The notes under the pieces are model-generated. The model was not told the origin of the DNA and did not search any database. It saw only the letters and a program-made list of their open reading frames with translations. The position numbers and the translations under genes are program-made. Below are positions 1-12,138 of a DNA stretch of 64,000 bases, piece by piece (position 1 is the first letter of the stretch; the number at the start of each line of letters is the position of its first letter). The stretch is from Manduca sexta. Its lineage: Eukaryota > Arthropoda > Insecta > Lepidoptera > Sphingidae. The stretch lies in the NCBI RefSeq assembly GCF_014839805.1, contig NC_051138.1, positions 7,500,983 through 7,564,982 of the forward strand, given 5' to 3'.

Positions 1-90
1 CCTGGCTGCCGACCATGGAAGCGACCACAGCCGGCAGCGAGAGATCTCCTCCGACGTTGCATTTATCAGCTGGAGTGACCGCATCCGCTG
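1..90 (-). CDS. Candidate exon running off the left edge
   Basis: The first 90 bases are much richer in G and C than what follows. On the minus strand they are preceded by a convincing 3' splice site with a branch-like sequence (TTTTGTAACTAACAG at 91-105). Two minus-strand frames are open to the edge; one reads ADKCNVGGDLSLPAVVASM. The plus-strand reading has no donor at its right border. This may be an exon of a gene lying outside the window. No family recognised. Confidence 0.28.
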
Positions 91-105
91 TTAGTTACAA
101 AACGC

Positions 106-1520
106 ATAAATATATTTCTTCGTTTGCTATTACAGCTTCATTACTTATAGCCTACTGGCGTCACAATAAAGTTAATGTCAACGCTCATGCCGTATTAAAA
201 TACATTGTCATACCAAAATTTAGAAATAACTGTATTAAATATGTCTCTGTATATGAGGAATCAAAATGTATCAAATGTCAAATAATAATGTTGTCACGAT
301 ATTGCGAAAAGTCACGTCTACTCCTACGCTTCGTGGTCTCGATCGATGTAATAAAATGACGTTAGACGCTATTGTGGCTGCATCATAGGGCTTAAAAATA
401 TTACTTATCATGACAACTAATTAAACTTCTAGTGGAAAAAGTGAGAGAAAACAAAAGAAACAAACATTTGTTCGTGAAATTTACTGAGACGTACACCGAC
501 ATTTATAAGGTAAAAAAAAAAAGTAATAATAAGCGCGCGGGCAACGTGCATCCCTTGATACTGCCGAAATCTATCTCTCTTATATGGCCTCATATATAAT
601 CTGTATGTTGAAGATTTTTTAACAAATTGAAGCAATTTAGGGGGTCAGTCGCCTCGAGGAAGCCAGTCGGTGCCAAGCTGGCCGAATTTGTCATATGGGC
701 AAACAGATTATAAACCAAGTATATATGTACACAAATCAATTGAAATTTTTTTTTTCGATTTTATAGCGGTTTCGTATATTACAATTTTCTTCCAACGTTT
801 CGATAACTTACAGCCTTCATTGTCCCGGGGAGGACATCATTCAATGTCTAACATTTGCCTAAGCATAAGAGCTCTTAACTTTACGCAATTCTCTAAGTTC
901 ATTTTTATACTAATGCCATATTCCACGTCCATTACTATAATACAAGTAATATTTCATATAAATAACAATATATAAAGGTGAATGGAATCCTCCATTAATA
1001 GGTTGTAAGTGAAGGTTAATTATAAATAGATGTTCATTATGGCTCCACCTCCGTCAACAGCCTTTCCTAAGATAACAGTCATAATGTGTACCTTTCTGAG
1101 ATAAAAATAATGTTGATCTATAATATTAAGATATTGATGTGCCAAATTTCATTCAATTTATTTCAACGGTGTCTGCATAAACTCCTAACAAACACACGAC
1201 CAAATATCTTCACAAATTTAGTCATTAAAATCTAGCCTATACGTAACATATAAAATAATAAGTACTTATTTAACTATCGAATCTCGAAATATATTATAAT
1301 CGGAAGAACCAACCAGCAATAAGTAATCATAAGTTAATTTCCAGCCGAATTGCGTATTAATTATCTACGAGTCTGCAAAGATATTTTTATCTAAACATCT
1401 TATTACTGGCAAAACCAAATTCTTTATTCTTTATTCTAATTACTTATGTCTTGATTAACAAATTTTAAGAATTATAAAAAGTACAGTTCGTAAAATATCA
1501 CATCGTGTGCAAAGCTAAAG
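106..1520. other. No gene seen
   Basis: AT-rich. Apart from the repeat relic at 774-845, only short chance frames (about 70-115 codons) with AT-biased content are present. Confidence 0.6.
774..845. repeat. Dispersed repeat relic, shared with 27235-27320
   Basis: TCTTCCAACGTTTCGATAAC followed by CAGCCTTCATTGTCC matches TCTTCCGACGTTTCGAAGAC and CCGCCTTCGTGGTCAC at 27250. Short, non-coding. Confidence 0.5.
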
Positions 1521-1524
1521 GGAA

Positions 1525-1740
1525 TTATTCTATTTGATTCGGAATTGTTACAGCTGGTTTGAAAGTTACGTATAACATTTTTTGCAGACCCACTCCAATC
1601 TGTTCAGTATAAGTGTTGGGCGCCCGCTCACAGGGGGCGGCGGCGGCGGGGGCGGGGGCGGTAGGGGCAGGAGGGGGTGCACTTCGTTTGTCGCGATATC
1701 GCTCATAAGCGCGCACTATCTCTCCGCGCCGCCATCCCAT
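1525..1740 (-). CDS. Candidate first coding exon with Pro/Ala run
   Basis: A 71-codon minus-strand frame starts MGWRRGEIVRAYERYRDKRS, then a Pro/Ala run made by a G-rich tract (about 1634-1676 on the plus strand), then ERAPNTYTEQIGVGLQKM. GC content is high only over the first two thirds, which suggests a real exon that ends somewhere before 1560, but no consensus donor is obvious. It could also be a CpG-rich promoter with no coding role. Confidence 0.22.
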   Translation of the reverse strand: MGWRRGEIVRAYERYRDKRSAPPPAPTAPAPAAAAPCERAPNTYTEQIGVGLQKMLYVTFKPAVTIPNQIE

Positions 1741-2135
1741 TCACCCGAAATAGTACCTCAAGGAGTTTGGTAATGAGTTCCCTTGAAAACTGTTACTAGC
1801 TCCTCACTATGTTTAACGATGCCATTTTTGAAAATTGACTCCCTGCTTTCCACCGTTTTCACGTTTCTATGGTCTATGTAGTATAAGACTATGCCACGCG
1901 CGTGTGTAATGTATAACCTACAGTAGAGAAGAGAGTGTAGCAGAGATATTATAAGAGATACAAATATTTATTTTAATACTTCACACTTTTGTAAATCTTT
2001 AAAAGTGGTGTCAGGTACCGTCACAGCTTACTTCAATGTTTATCTTTCATCAACGGGGGACATTAATCCACAAAAAGCTGTTATAATCTTAGTAAATCTG
2101 AATACGTTAATTAAAACTTAATAACAAGCCATCAG

Positions 2136-2225
2136 GGAGTGCGCGTTCCGTGAGGACACGAGAATGGTCGGCCATTTTACTAGCATTGGCCGTCCGCAGC
2201 CGGCGTTCCAACTAGCTAAGGAAAG
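2136..2225 (+). CDS. Candidate exon, strand uncertain
   Basis: A 90-nt GC-rich block with a good donor at its right edge (GGAAAG|GTAAAT) and a mediocre acceptor at its left (AAGCCATCAG). One plus frame is open throughout and includes MVGHFTSIGRPQPAFQLAKE. On the minus strand the right edge is also a good acceptor (TTACCTTTCCTTAG) and an ATG there gives MADHSRVLTERALPDG. Only one reading can be right; neither is recognised. Confidence 0.22.
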
Positions 2226-5200
2226 GTAAATTTACATAACAAACGAGCGAGACACAAAATCTACGTCTGTCTGCGATCACTAATGTACTTGTCATGAGGA
2301 ATTGGATGTTCAATTAAACTGGTTAACGTCCGTAAAGTTGTTTGTCCAACTTTATCCAATTGAAAGCAAGTTGTGGCCTTTTACAAAATTTGTTAAACTA
2401 CCCGCTGCAAAGTTGGGGAAAACAAAATACTTGTCCTCTAATGAAATCTTTTTTTTTGGGATGGTGTTGCGAAACGGAACATGAAAAAAATATATTTGTG
2501 AACAGACCGATGGCTCCGAGGTAAACTCAAATTCTGTAATTAAGGCTGCCTTTTCAGACGAAGTAACTGTAATTAGTAACTTATTTAAATTTACTATGAT
2601 GATTTATGAAATAAATAAAGGCCGGTGTTTTTTCTGCATCCTAGATTGTTTATTTATACCAAACTTTATTTCCACCTAATATTGAGCTCTATGTATGTAC
2701 TAAAGAGACATTAATAAGAACAAAGAGCCCGAAGGGTGTCTTTCTACCAAAGTACTTATACCAGGTCGTTTTACATTACGCACATTTCAAACAAAGATTT
2801 CAGGGTAGTGCTTGTGGCCACGTTATCTTATTACGAGTGTAGTAGTATGACAAAACAAGAGAAATCGTTTTAATAAATCTCATGATATGTATTAACTTCG
2901 TTGTCAACGACACCTCATTGGCAAGATCATTGTTTTTCTTATTCCTCTCTTCGTGACTTATCGAAGATGCTTAAAAATATTTTTTTCCAAATGTTTTATA
3001 GAAGTCTCTGAATAAAGTTTGTGTGAAATGCGGTCGCATACAGCGTCACTTTAAAAGTATATAACTAAACCTACGCTGCTTGATAATCATAGAATCATTA
3101 TACTTACATTAAACTGTTAACTTTTCTAATTTCTAAACTCAATTGACCGTTTACAACATAACGTCGTTTATCAGTTTCTCTACTAATTTGATGATATAAA
3201 CTTCTATAAGTTGAGAAATCTGTTTCATTCCGTAGGTACATTACAAAATTAGGGCAAAAAGCCAAGTAGGCCGCTATGTACGGGTAAGTAATTTATTATG
3301 TTATGGAGCTTATGACTTGCAAAAAAAGGAGTGGATACAAGACCGTAAACTTTTATTTTATTGAAACACACAGCGCTCAGCCGATATCGCGTCGGCTAAG
3401 TTTCAACGTTCAGAATTTTCTTTATTAAGTCAAAAGGTCGGCTTTCTTCCGCAGAAAATAATATGAAACATGACATGAATTGAAAAAGTTCACCATGGCG
3501 AAACACGCGACAGTCCAACGAGTTCTATTGTCGAATACGGCATTTTCCTTAAAAATGCGCGATTCGTTGAGTAAATTGTTAGAACAATACATTCAGCGGT
3601 CGCTGCAGTTTCTATTATTCCTAACTTTTTAATCTTAAATCTATATGGTACAAAGCTATCGTTCTTTTTACACATCTATCAAACGAACACACCAAATCAG
3701 CGAAATATTACTCGGTGGCCAATTTGCGCGCTGGCTGTAAAACGAGATGTTTTTAACTAAAGAAAAAAACATTTCTAGCTACGCGTTCTGCGTACAAAAA
3801 TCATATTCGTTATATGACTGGGTTGCATGGAGTTTCGCCACGCAATATCACGATATGTTTTGATTGCTCGATGTGTTTGGTCTTGTACTATTTTACGATT
3901 AATATTCTTTAAATACATAACATTAAGAGCTAATTTTAGAATCGTGGAATAAACTTATTTATGAATCTATAAATGTAACCTGCCTGCATACAAAAGAGTG
4001 AATACTGAAAAAAAACTTGTTCCTTTTATATTTTATCGTACGAATAACTTTTATCTGTGGAGTAAAAAATTAAATCTTTAAATAATACTACGTTATAGAA
4101 ACGATCTATATAGTTTATATTTGTCAATTTATATCCTACGTGGAGAATGACCTATAAACTTTATTATTTGAGCGAAGCTTGATTATATCCCGTATTCTTC
4201 GCATCTTAAGTAAATGTCAATATTGGTATTTATTAAATACGATGTTCGTCACTGCTAGAGTTTCCACGGTTTCCCATACACGAAAAACACCAGGAAAATT
4301 AAATTCACGTCAGGAATAGGTAATTTTATAAGTTATAATGAAATTGAATCAAAGAACGACCAACGCTCTTTTTTTCTTCTGCTGTGCGATCTCGAAAATC
4401 CATACAATATTTTCCTGGGCTCGGAATTCGAATCCATAACTTGCCGGTCTACAGCTCTCCTTACAACGACAATAATTGATATGACTACTTTTAACAAGTA
4501 ACTTTAATTCAACTTTACTTGTATAAACTACAGGTCTAAGAAATTCGAAGAAATTTTCAATTTAATACTTTCAATTGAATTTAAAGTTAGTTTCCTTATT
4601 GATTTGATTAGTGTTTTCAAAATGTTAGGTCAGACAGATATTTTTTGTTGTTTTATCTTGAATAAAATTGTGTACTTATTATAAACAAAAATGTATATTT
4701 CTTTAAGGTGAAATTTGGTTGATCAATAGTGAATGAAGCGTTTATGTATGCTAAAATTTGTCATTTTTATCTTTTTTCCCGGAACACTTCGACTGTATAG
4801 AATGCTTTCATGTTCCGGATAATTAATGGAAAAATAAACAAAGCAAATTTTGTATGAAATGCACAGGGTTTTAAGAATTGTGTGATTCAGCAGATTTATA
4901 GTTGGTTTATAAATCGAATATATGAGGTAATCATAAAATATTAATTGGGAGTAACCCGAGCAATGTACCGCCACATCCGCGCTACACCACGCGCCCTTGC
5001 ATTAGGAGTTAGAAGACAATCATATCTAGACGTTGTACCACTCTGTATCTACAATCATAAATCTTTTTTTCAATCTAAAGTTACTTAACTTTATAGAGAA
5101 TAGAATCAGATTTTCTTTCCAGCTGCCACGTAAAAACATACAGCGACTAGGCTATAGGGTCACGGACAATATAGCTATTGGCCGCAGATTTTCTTTGTCT

Positions 5201-6190
5201 CTTTCTGCAAAGTTATTGATAATATAATTCCAAAGGATATTGTTCAGTCTGTCCATCATGTCTATAGTTACTTGATCTGGCTTTACATCTACTGTCATTT
5301 ATTTATTTCTACAAACAATAGCTGCCACGTTATGCGAGAGTAACTTCAGGCTGAAACAATTGACAATAAGTATATTTTGCCGAGTCTTCACACCGCGAAA
5401 CCACGCGAGATGATCTAACTCGGTACTGCAGACAGCTGTATACACCTTAGCGTTAAGTCAGTTTTAGAAGTCATGTCTCTCTTTGAAATTTTGAGTATAA
5501 ACTTTAGAGTACACACTGACTTCATATTCCTTTGATGAAAAATTCTTTACGTGCGGTTTGCTTAGTTATTTTCAGTATGTAAACAGAATAAAGTGGAATT
5601 AGCTATATTGTACTTTGCCCCATTGCCATATTTGGCTACGATTTATTATTATTCTTGTTTCAGTAGACCAAATTCAATAAATTTAATTGGTAATAAATCA
5701 TTTGGGATTCAATCCCTGGATCGATCTATAAAAAAATGACGTTATTTTAAGTCTAAAAACTCCCAATGTCCAATGAAATTGGTTCGGCGGCTACATTAGT
5801 TTCATATCAACCTAGCTCTTGTGTGATAGAGGCGTGTGTATGAATATTGTATTCTTATGTTATTTTACGTCACCTATAGTCACGTCATGATTTGACATTC
5901 AATGTAAGGTAACGTAACATAGTGCAAAGTAAGTTATTATAAGTAGATACGCTGTATAGTGTATCGCTATGATTTTTATAATTTTAAAGTTTAAGTGTTA
6001 TTGCGATAATACATCCATCATCATACACATCAAATACTTCTTTATAATTTACAAATGATTTAGTATTCTAAGCTCGAAATCAGTTACCTCATATGCATAA
6101 CTAGATACAATCTGTGATCAATCACCGGGTGATTAGCATACGTTGTGTAGTGAAATCTAAACGTATTGATGTCGATGTTGAAATAACTAA
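2226..6190. other. No supported gene
   Basis: AT-rich. At 3236-3283 a 48-nt stretch has a good acceptor and donor (see findings). At 4415-4470 and 4950-5000 there are tRNA/SINE-like scraps (GGAATTCGAATCC; CGCGCTACACCACGCGCCC). Nothing else. Confidence 0.5.
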
Positions 6191-6196
6191 ATATTT

Positions 6197-6408
6197 ATAG
6201 GATAGGAATTTTAAATGTGTTTGGGTGCATAAACGTAACCGAGGCCGTGTATCGCAGCAGAGATCGCCAGCAACAAATTGCGGTTAGGCGAGATAAAAAA
6301 GGTCCGTCCGTCATTCTGGTAAACGAGCGGACCGCAGTACGGCGCGGCTGGGTTGCGCCCGAAAAACTACGGCCGCGACCCTTGCGGGAAGCTTTAGTTC
6401 TTCCTTGA
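6197..6408. other. GC-rich block with open frames on both strands
   Basis: About 160 bp of CpG-rich sequence in AT-rich surroundings. The minus strand has an acceptor-like CATTTTTTTCAAG|GAAGAAC at its right edge. Beyond it, one frame is open to a TAA near 6197, and a second reads EELKLPARVAAVVFRAQPSR. The plus strand also has a 63-codon frame. GC-rich sequence gives open frames by chance, so coding status is unresolved. Confidence 0.3.
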
Positions 6409-6431
6409 AAAAAATGATACCAGTGTCAATT

Positions 6432-6545
6432 CTATTTATGGTAGTTTGAAATGAAGTTCTTTGTTCCACACCTAACGCAACGACTAGGTGAAGAACGGGT
6501 CGGTTTTATTAACCGTTCATAGTACTCGATACAAAGCGCTTTGGT
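6432..6545 (-). CDS. Candidate terminal coding exon, 37 codons
   Basis: A strong minus-strand acceptor (GGAATTTCTATTTTCAG) is followed by a frame that reads TKALCIEYYERLIKPTRSSP and then SRCVRCGTKNF before a TAG at 6432. The CVRC could be half of a zinc knuckle but nothing completes it. Alternatively the exon ends at GTTAG|GTGTGG (about 6471) and splices to the GC-rich block at 6394 and below. No family recognised. Confidence 0.25.
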   Translation of the reverse strand, partial: TKALCIEYYERLIKPTRSSPSRCVRCGTKNFISNYHK

Positions 6546-6968
6546 CTGAAAATAGAAATTCCATTACGGAATTACTGTTCTATTTGTATATTTATATTTC
6601 TCTTTGGTAAAAAATTGGCACATACTATGTTCTGAGTTTTGTCTGCCTACAATTTTCGATCCCTTTGAATAGTTTTTGACAGACGAAATATGATTTTCAA
6701 TCTTGATGACGAGGGAATTGGCAGTATTTCGGAAAAGACTGCGTGAGGATTGCTCTTAAATGGCCTTCTATTACTTATAAGGTTCTTTCTAGTACTTAAG
6801 TCTTGAGTTATTTAATTTAGGTGTAAGTTATAGTAATTCCGTTCCAACTTTCACATCTGACGAAATCTTTACTACTGCTGTGGTGCAATAAATCACAGCA
6901 GTTTATACAAGCATTCCTCAACACAAAACCATGTGCTGCATTTGAAATTGATTTCCTTAATACTTACT

Positions 6969-7103
6969 CGGTGTTTCAAAACTCGTAAATACTACACATT
7001 GGATTTCCGTACTAAGTTCCTTTGCATGTTGCATCTTACATTCATAGACGTCGGTTGCATGCGGCACGAGGCGTGGCGTTACCAACTTCGCCTTGGTGAC
7101 TCC
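6969..7103 (-). CDS. Candidate exon
   Basis: A minus-strand frame with no stop for about 55 codons includes TKAKLVTPRLVPHATDVYE, then CKMQHAKELSTEIQC, and meets a donor ACCGA|GTAAGTATT at 6968. A second donor GAAT|GTAAGA lies inside it. The acceptor (TTTCTACTTGGAG) is poor. The GC content falls in the second half. Possible exon, not recognised. Confidence 0.2.
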
Positions 7104-7663
7104 AAGTAGAAATCAATTATTTAAATAAAAATACTAAAACCATAGTATCATTATTCTCTCTTACCGCAACGTGTGTGCTTACAAAGATGATAGAAAAATC
7201 TTTGATATTAAGAATGCAACGTTGGTAATTAAAAGTGCTTTGTTATTGCTCGTACACACTAAAAGTAAAAAACGACACAAAATGATCTCGAGTTAGTCCG
7301 TCTGCTTTTCACCCAATAGATTATGTAACAGTGTATGTTATGTTATTAATTAGGTACTACGAATATGTAATAGGTAAATTTGTATGTATGACTGATTCTC
7401 GGATAAAAGTATGAAAATTTAAAGTCGGTATTTTTGTAAAGAAGATAATTAAAGAGTAAATCATAAATTGTATGAGATGTAAATATTTATACGTTCCAAA
7501 TCACCATTTTAAAATATTCAGTGTTTTGGATGATAGTAAAAACGATTCCCAGTCTAATGCTTTATTTTTTTTCTATTTTTGCATACCAATATTAACGGTA
7601 ACTATTTAGTTAAAGTAAGACATTGCCAAACCACTTCTTGTTCATTTTACCTCTCACACACAC

Positions 7664-7908
7664 ATCAGGCCTTTATCCCCAAAAGGGATGAAGGGGTGCA
7701 ACCAGGGCAACCACGTTTCGCCTGTGTTTTCCGTCTCATGAAAAAAGTGTGATAGAAGGTGAGCTTATGGCCATATGGGGAAAAATATCATACTCTGGGC
7801 TGAAGAAGAAAAACTCAATATCACTGCCCCAATCTGGGATTCGAAGTCACAACGGCGGAGTGGTGTCGTTTCGCGCACATAACACAACGACGCTATCGTG
7901 GCAGTCAG
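7664..7908 (-). mobile_element. tRNA-derived SINE copy
   Basis: As written on the plus strand it shows the family's body (CCTTTATCCCCAAAAGGGAT, GTTTTCCGTCTCATG, CTCTGGGCTGAAGAAG, AATATCACTGCCCCA, GGGATTCGAAGTCAC). The RNA polymerase III-like head is at the right end, so the element runs on the minus strand. The A and B boxes are degenerate. Confidence 0.65.
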
Positions 7909-7909
7909 C

Positions 7910-9430
7910 TTATTTTACCTACTACACGCTAAGTCTAGTTTAAAATTATTTGCACTATATAGGTGCAAAATATATAACTCAGTAATGTTATTTTTTGTGA
8001 TTGAGTACTTTTTTCTCAGCTTACGATATTAGATATAACTGTTTATTATGATTACAAGTTAATCTATTAGTGGAGCATTTTATCTTCGAGAGAAAAAAAA
8101 ATACAATATTGCGGCAAAAATATGGCAGTAAATGAAAATCGTAATGAATTGTGAAATATACTTAATTAATCCAATACAATATAAAAAAAGATTACGTCCA
8201 CGAATCAGGCCGTCTAAAAAATACACCGCCCCATTCAAATGGCAATAAATACAATCTTATTTATGTTTCGTTTCGTACTGGCCCCTGTTTTTTTAATCGC
8301 TGAGGGCAATTAAAAAGATTCATTTATTTCCAGTTTTAGCTTTTAATTGTAGCTGCGTATTAATACACTAGGTCCGTAGCGCTCATGCAATCAACAGTTC
8401 TCGGGCAGTAGTAATATAATTCGCTTACAATGTATTTGTATCTTGGAATCGTTCGAGTTAAACGTAAATCGATTTACGTACCAAAGCTATTAAAGCAATT
8501 TGCTTTTCCAATTTTTGCATCGTTTTAGGTTGTTAGAGTCGAGTTGCAAACTTTTAACTTAGCACTTGATTTTGTTTACATTCGTGAAGTCAATGGATTG
8601 TTTTAATTGATTTGTGTAACAATAAAATATGTAGATCTTGTTTGTCGGAAACCGGATAAGTTTTATTATTGTATAAGGTATTGTAATGATTACTATTAAT
8701 TTAAAATAACCATCAGAATTTTTCGAAAGCCAACTCTTTAAAAAAAATTGAGGTAACAATATAAGGTAACGTATAAAAAATGCACCAAATATAGCCAGAT
8801 TTTGTAGTATTCTACCAAACCATTACCATTTTGTCACATTGTAGGAAAGTTCGCTATTGTATCGTAAGTTCGACGTTGAAGTCGAGCTAATATTGAATAT
8901 TCCGATACACTCCTTTATATCGTACGTACATTTCCCGTTTCCTTGCAGCAACTGCACCGTTATTACCGTATTTTATTTGACATCTTTATTTTGCATGAAC
9001 TTAACGCTGCCAGATTTACTGAACAATAACGTTACATCAACATGAAGTTATGTGGGAGGGGGGCACGCAGCGAGGACACGACGACATCGTCGCGACAACG
9101 AAAAGGCAATTTACAGCAACAATAAAAGTATCGCTTTTATTGTCGAACACACAATTCGTTCGGACAGCTGTAATTGCGAACACTCGTACTGTCTATTGGT
9201 TTCGTAATTTAGATGCCACTGTTTTAACGTCATGTACGCTATTCTAAGCTGGCTAGTTTATCTATTATTCAGCTATATGATGGATCTAAATCTTAACTTA
9301 ATAGTGCCACTTACGGTTTCAATTAAATTGTGGTGTTGATAAATCCCAAAGTATGAAAATATGATGATAAACAAGGAAAAAATAATAATATTTGTGTACA
9401 TAAATATTACTAGTAAAATGTAATTTTAAT
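7910..9430. other. No supported gene
   Basis: AT-rich up to about 8850. From 8857 to 9245 two consecutive frames of about 62 and 65 codons and a TTTCCTTGCAG acceptor-like site occur, but no donor or recognisable protein. Confidence 0.5.
9120..9142. repeat. Small perfect hairpin
   Basis: CAATAAAAG and CTTTTATTG pair around a 5-nt loop TATCG. Function unknown. Confidence 0.5.
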
Positions 9431-9436
9431 ATACAC

Positions 9437-9905
9437 CAGCTTTTTCTCGCGGATTCAGTCTTGTGAAAGAGTTTTCCACTATTAAAGTCCCGCCATATAT
9501 TTTTCTGGGATAGAAAGTAGTCTATGTCCTGCCCAAGATCTCAAGCTATATCCATACTAAATTTAATCAAAATCTGTTTGGTATTTTTTGAGTTTATCGA
9601 GTTGAAACACGCAAACAGATGCGCTGAGGGCTTTATTTTAAAATATTTTTTTTAGAACTTTTTTAGAGGAACAAACATGATGGTTGCGTAAATTTATCCT
9701 TTTACGCATCGCATACAACGAAAGCTCTTATAAGGAATAAATTTACCCCGGTTTTGCCATAATTTCCATTGATATTCCGGTGCTATTGGTCATAGCGTGA
9801 TGTTCCATAGCCTATCTCAATAAATGAGCTAGCCAACCCTAAAATAATGTTTCAATTTGAATTAGTAGTTTCTGAGATTAGCGTGTTAAAACAAACAAAC
9901 TCTTC
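9437..9905. repeat. Dispersed repeat copy (same family as 18285-18792)
   Basis: A more diverged copy of the intronic repeat in the same orientation. It starts CACCAGCTTTTTCTCGCGG and contains CTGGGATAGAAAGTAGTC, TTTAGAGGAACAAAC and CAATAAATGAGCTA before a GTGTAGAT end. Non-coding and probably old. Confidence 0.65.
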
Positions 9906-10384
9906 AGCTTTGTATATTCGTATATAGTGTAGATTACAGAATATCATAGTTATGTAAGAATAAGCTAACCAAAATCACGTAAGGCCATGTTTTATGTAGA
10001 GTTCCGCAGCTGTTCTGCGAACGATGAAATAACCGTAACTCAGTTGGTATGTTATGTCATAAACTAATTTTCTAATAAGTCACGTTACTTTAGGAGCTGT
10101 GCAGATGTCAACTTCATTGGCGAATGACGCACCACAAAAAATCTGTCCCAATAATGTGCGAGAATGTCGTTTGATAAAGTTATATACCGATTATTCTATA
10201 ATTAAATGCCAATAAAAGATCATGTTACTATACATTAAAATATATATAAACTCTTAAAACTATATGTGTTCAAAACGCTTCAGTTATTCAGTGCAGACTA
10301 ATTTATTTATTTCCACCCACATGCTTGTTATTTTTTTATTTACTTGACAAACTGCCATGACATGGATGTCGCTAGTAAATTTTG

Positions 10385-10545
10385 ATATAAATAATAATAA
10401 TATAATAATAAACCCCACCTAGAGTAATGTATCTTAAAGGGGCCTCTACGTGTTGGATCCATGTCCCCACGCAAGCCTTCCAAAAGGACCGGCCTTTATG
10501 CCGTGATTTCCCGCAGGAAAGATACAATATAATAATAATAATAAA
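10385..10545 (+). mobile_element. LINE 3'-tail fragment flanked by TAA repeats
   Basis: About 130 bp (CCCCACCTAGAGTAATG ... CCGCAGGAAAGATACAA) ending in a TAA run, with another TAA run immediately before it. The block is less AT-rich than its surroundings and has no coding capacity. The structure (short 3' end plus TAA tail inside TAA) matches a severely 5'-truncated LINE; the text CTTCCAAAAGGACCGGCCTT is one I associate with common moth retroelement tails. Confidence 0.5.
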
Positions 10546-11932
10546 CTTATCAAAATAAACTGAACGCCATATAACAAATAATTAAGATATTAAGTATATT
10601 TCAATAATATCCAAATCTAAACTACGAATTATGACGTCTTCGAAAGCTGGTAGAAGATAGAAGGCGAAAATATTCAGTACAGGAAAACTATGATAAAATT
10701 CTCCATAAGAAATAGATGAAAAATATGTATAACCCTTATGAGAGTAACGGAAGACCATGCATAGCTTTGGGATAATTATTAATTATAGATATAGTTTTTT
10801 ATTTTATATAATTATATGAAATAATGTGTTTTGAATGATAACCATTCGGGAAATATATATAAAATGATATTCGCAGTTTTTAATAACTAAGGTAACGGAA
10901 CCATTGATGGGCTACCTTATTTTAAATTCTTCATAAAATCCTTATATGAAGAAATATAATAAAAACTTACTTAGAAATATAATAAATAAATAAACTTACA
11001 TAATAACAACAACGTGGGCGACGTGACGAATTTGGGCACTCAACATGGGCGGTATTATTATATTGTCGTAACAATGTATGCTATCGATATTTAGGTATCA
11101 ACTACTTTATTTTATAACGTATGAAAAACAGTTTTATTTATAACAAATTATCAAAGTAAAATAACAATTAAATACTTGGCTGTGGCTTATTATAAAAGTA
11201 TACAGAATTCGAATTATATGTAAACAAAAGTAACCCACTGAAATAAAAAAGTGTAATAATAGAATGTGACAATAAATCGGCCGACTATTTCGTCATTGTT
11301 TTTTTGTGGTGGGCTATCATTGGAACACTTCACTTGAGCTCAAGAAAGTTTTGTAAAAAAATGACAAAAGGCAGGTAAACAACAAAACTTACTTAAAATT
11401 CTATGTTGATCAAATTCAGTGTTTTTTTTAAAGTAAAAAAATGCAACGTGCTTTATATGTCTTTTATTTAAAAAAAAATGTCATGGAAATATAATATCTT
11501 TGCACATTAAAACAGCAGTGCCTTTAGTGGCAGTTGCAGGTGCAATTTCGTTTATGGTCTCTGAACCATAAACCCACATATTTAAATTTGTTTGCTAAAG
11601 TTTTAGTACCATTTTTGATTTTTGTTAGAAATGAATGTTAATTCACGTAAACATAAGAAATCATTAAACTGGGCTATGTTGGGTACTGGGCTATATTCGG
11701 TCACCCTCCATCGTAATTATTTTTGTGTGTGTAAATTGTTATATCTATAAATAAAATGATCGCAACGTTCCAAGTGCATGTTTTGCTACGGACCTTCAAA
11801 AAAGTGAAAATTGAGTTAATTTACGATATAATCAAATTACAATATGAATAATTTCTTTTATTCTCTCATTTTTCTACCAAGCCAATTTTTACGTTACTAA
11901 TCTTAATATTTTCTCTTTTGTATTATTTTCAG
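10546..11932. other. No gene; diverged repeat text
   Basis: Segment 11640-11710 (CGTAAACATAAGAAATCA, then CTATATTCGGTCACCCTCC) resembles 22470-22570 (CGTAAACATAAGAAATCA, then TATATTCGGCTCACCTTC), so part of this stretch is a dispersed repeat. The rest is AT-rich. Confidence 0.45.
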
Positions 11933-12087
11933 GCTATAAATTACAAAAGGTTTTTGAAATACAACGGCCGGGCGAACATTCTAATAAGATCTTTGGTACT
12001 TCTTCTGTCTCTGCGGTAACCCCGCATTCGCTAAAACGAGAACCAGCATTTTTATATGCTTATTTTTCTTTTGAGAATGTTTTCTGA
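11933..12087 (+). CDS. Candidate terminal coding exon, 50 codons
   Basis: A strong acceptor (TTTTGTATTATTTTCAG) is followed by a frame open for 50 codons to a TGA at 12085. It starts with two bases of a split codon, then YKLQKVFEIQRPGEHSNKIF and further on TSSVSAVTPHSLKREPAFLY. A poly(A) signal AATAAA follows at 12139. The mix of residues looks like protein rather than random AT-rich translation. An internal GCG|GTAACC could instead be a donor. No family recognised and no neighbouring exon found. Confidence 0.35.
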
Positions 12088-12138
12088 GGTCGTGTGCATC
12101 GTATTTCACGTTCCAGGCTGTAGTTCAACAATGTTTAT

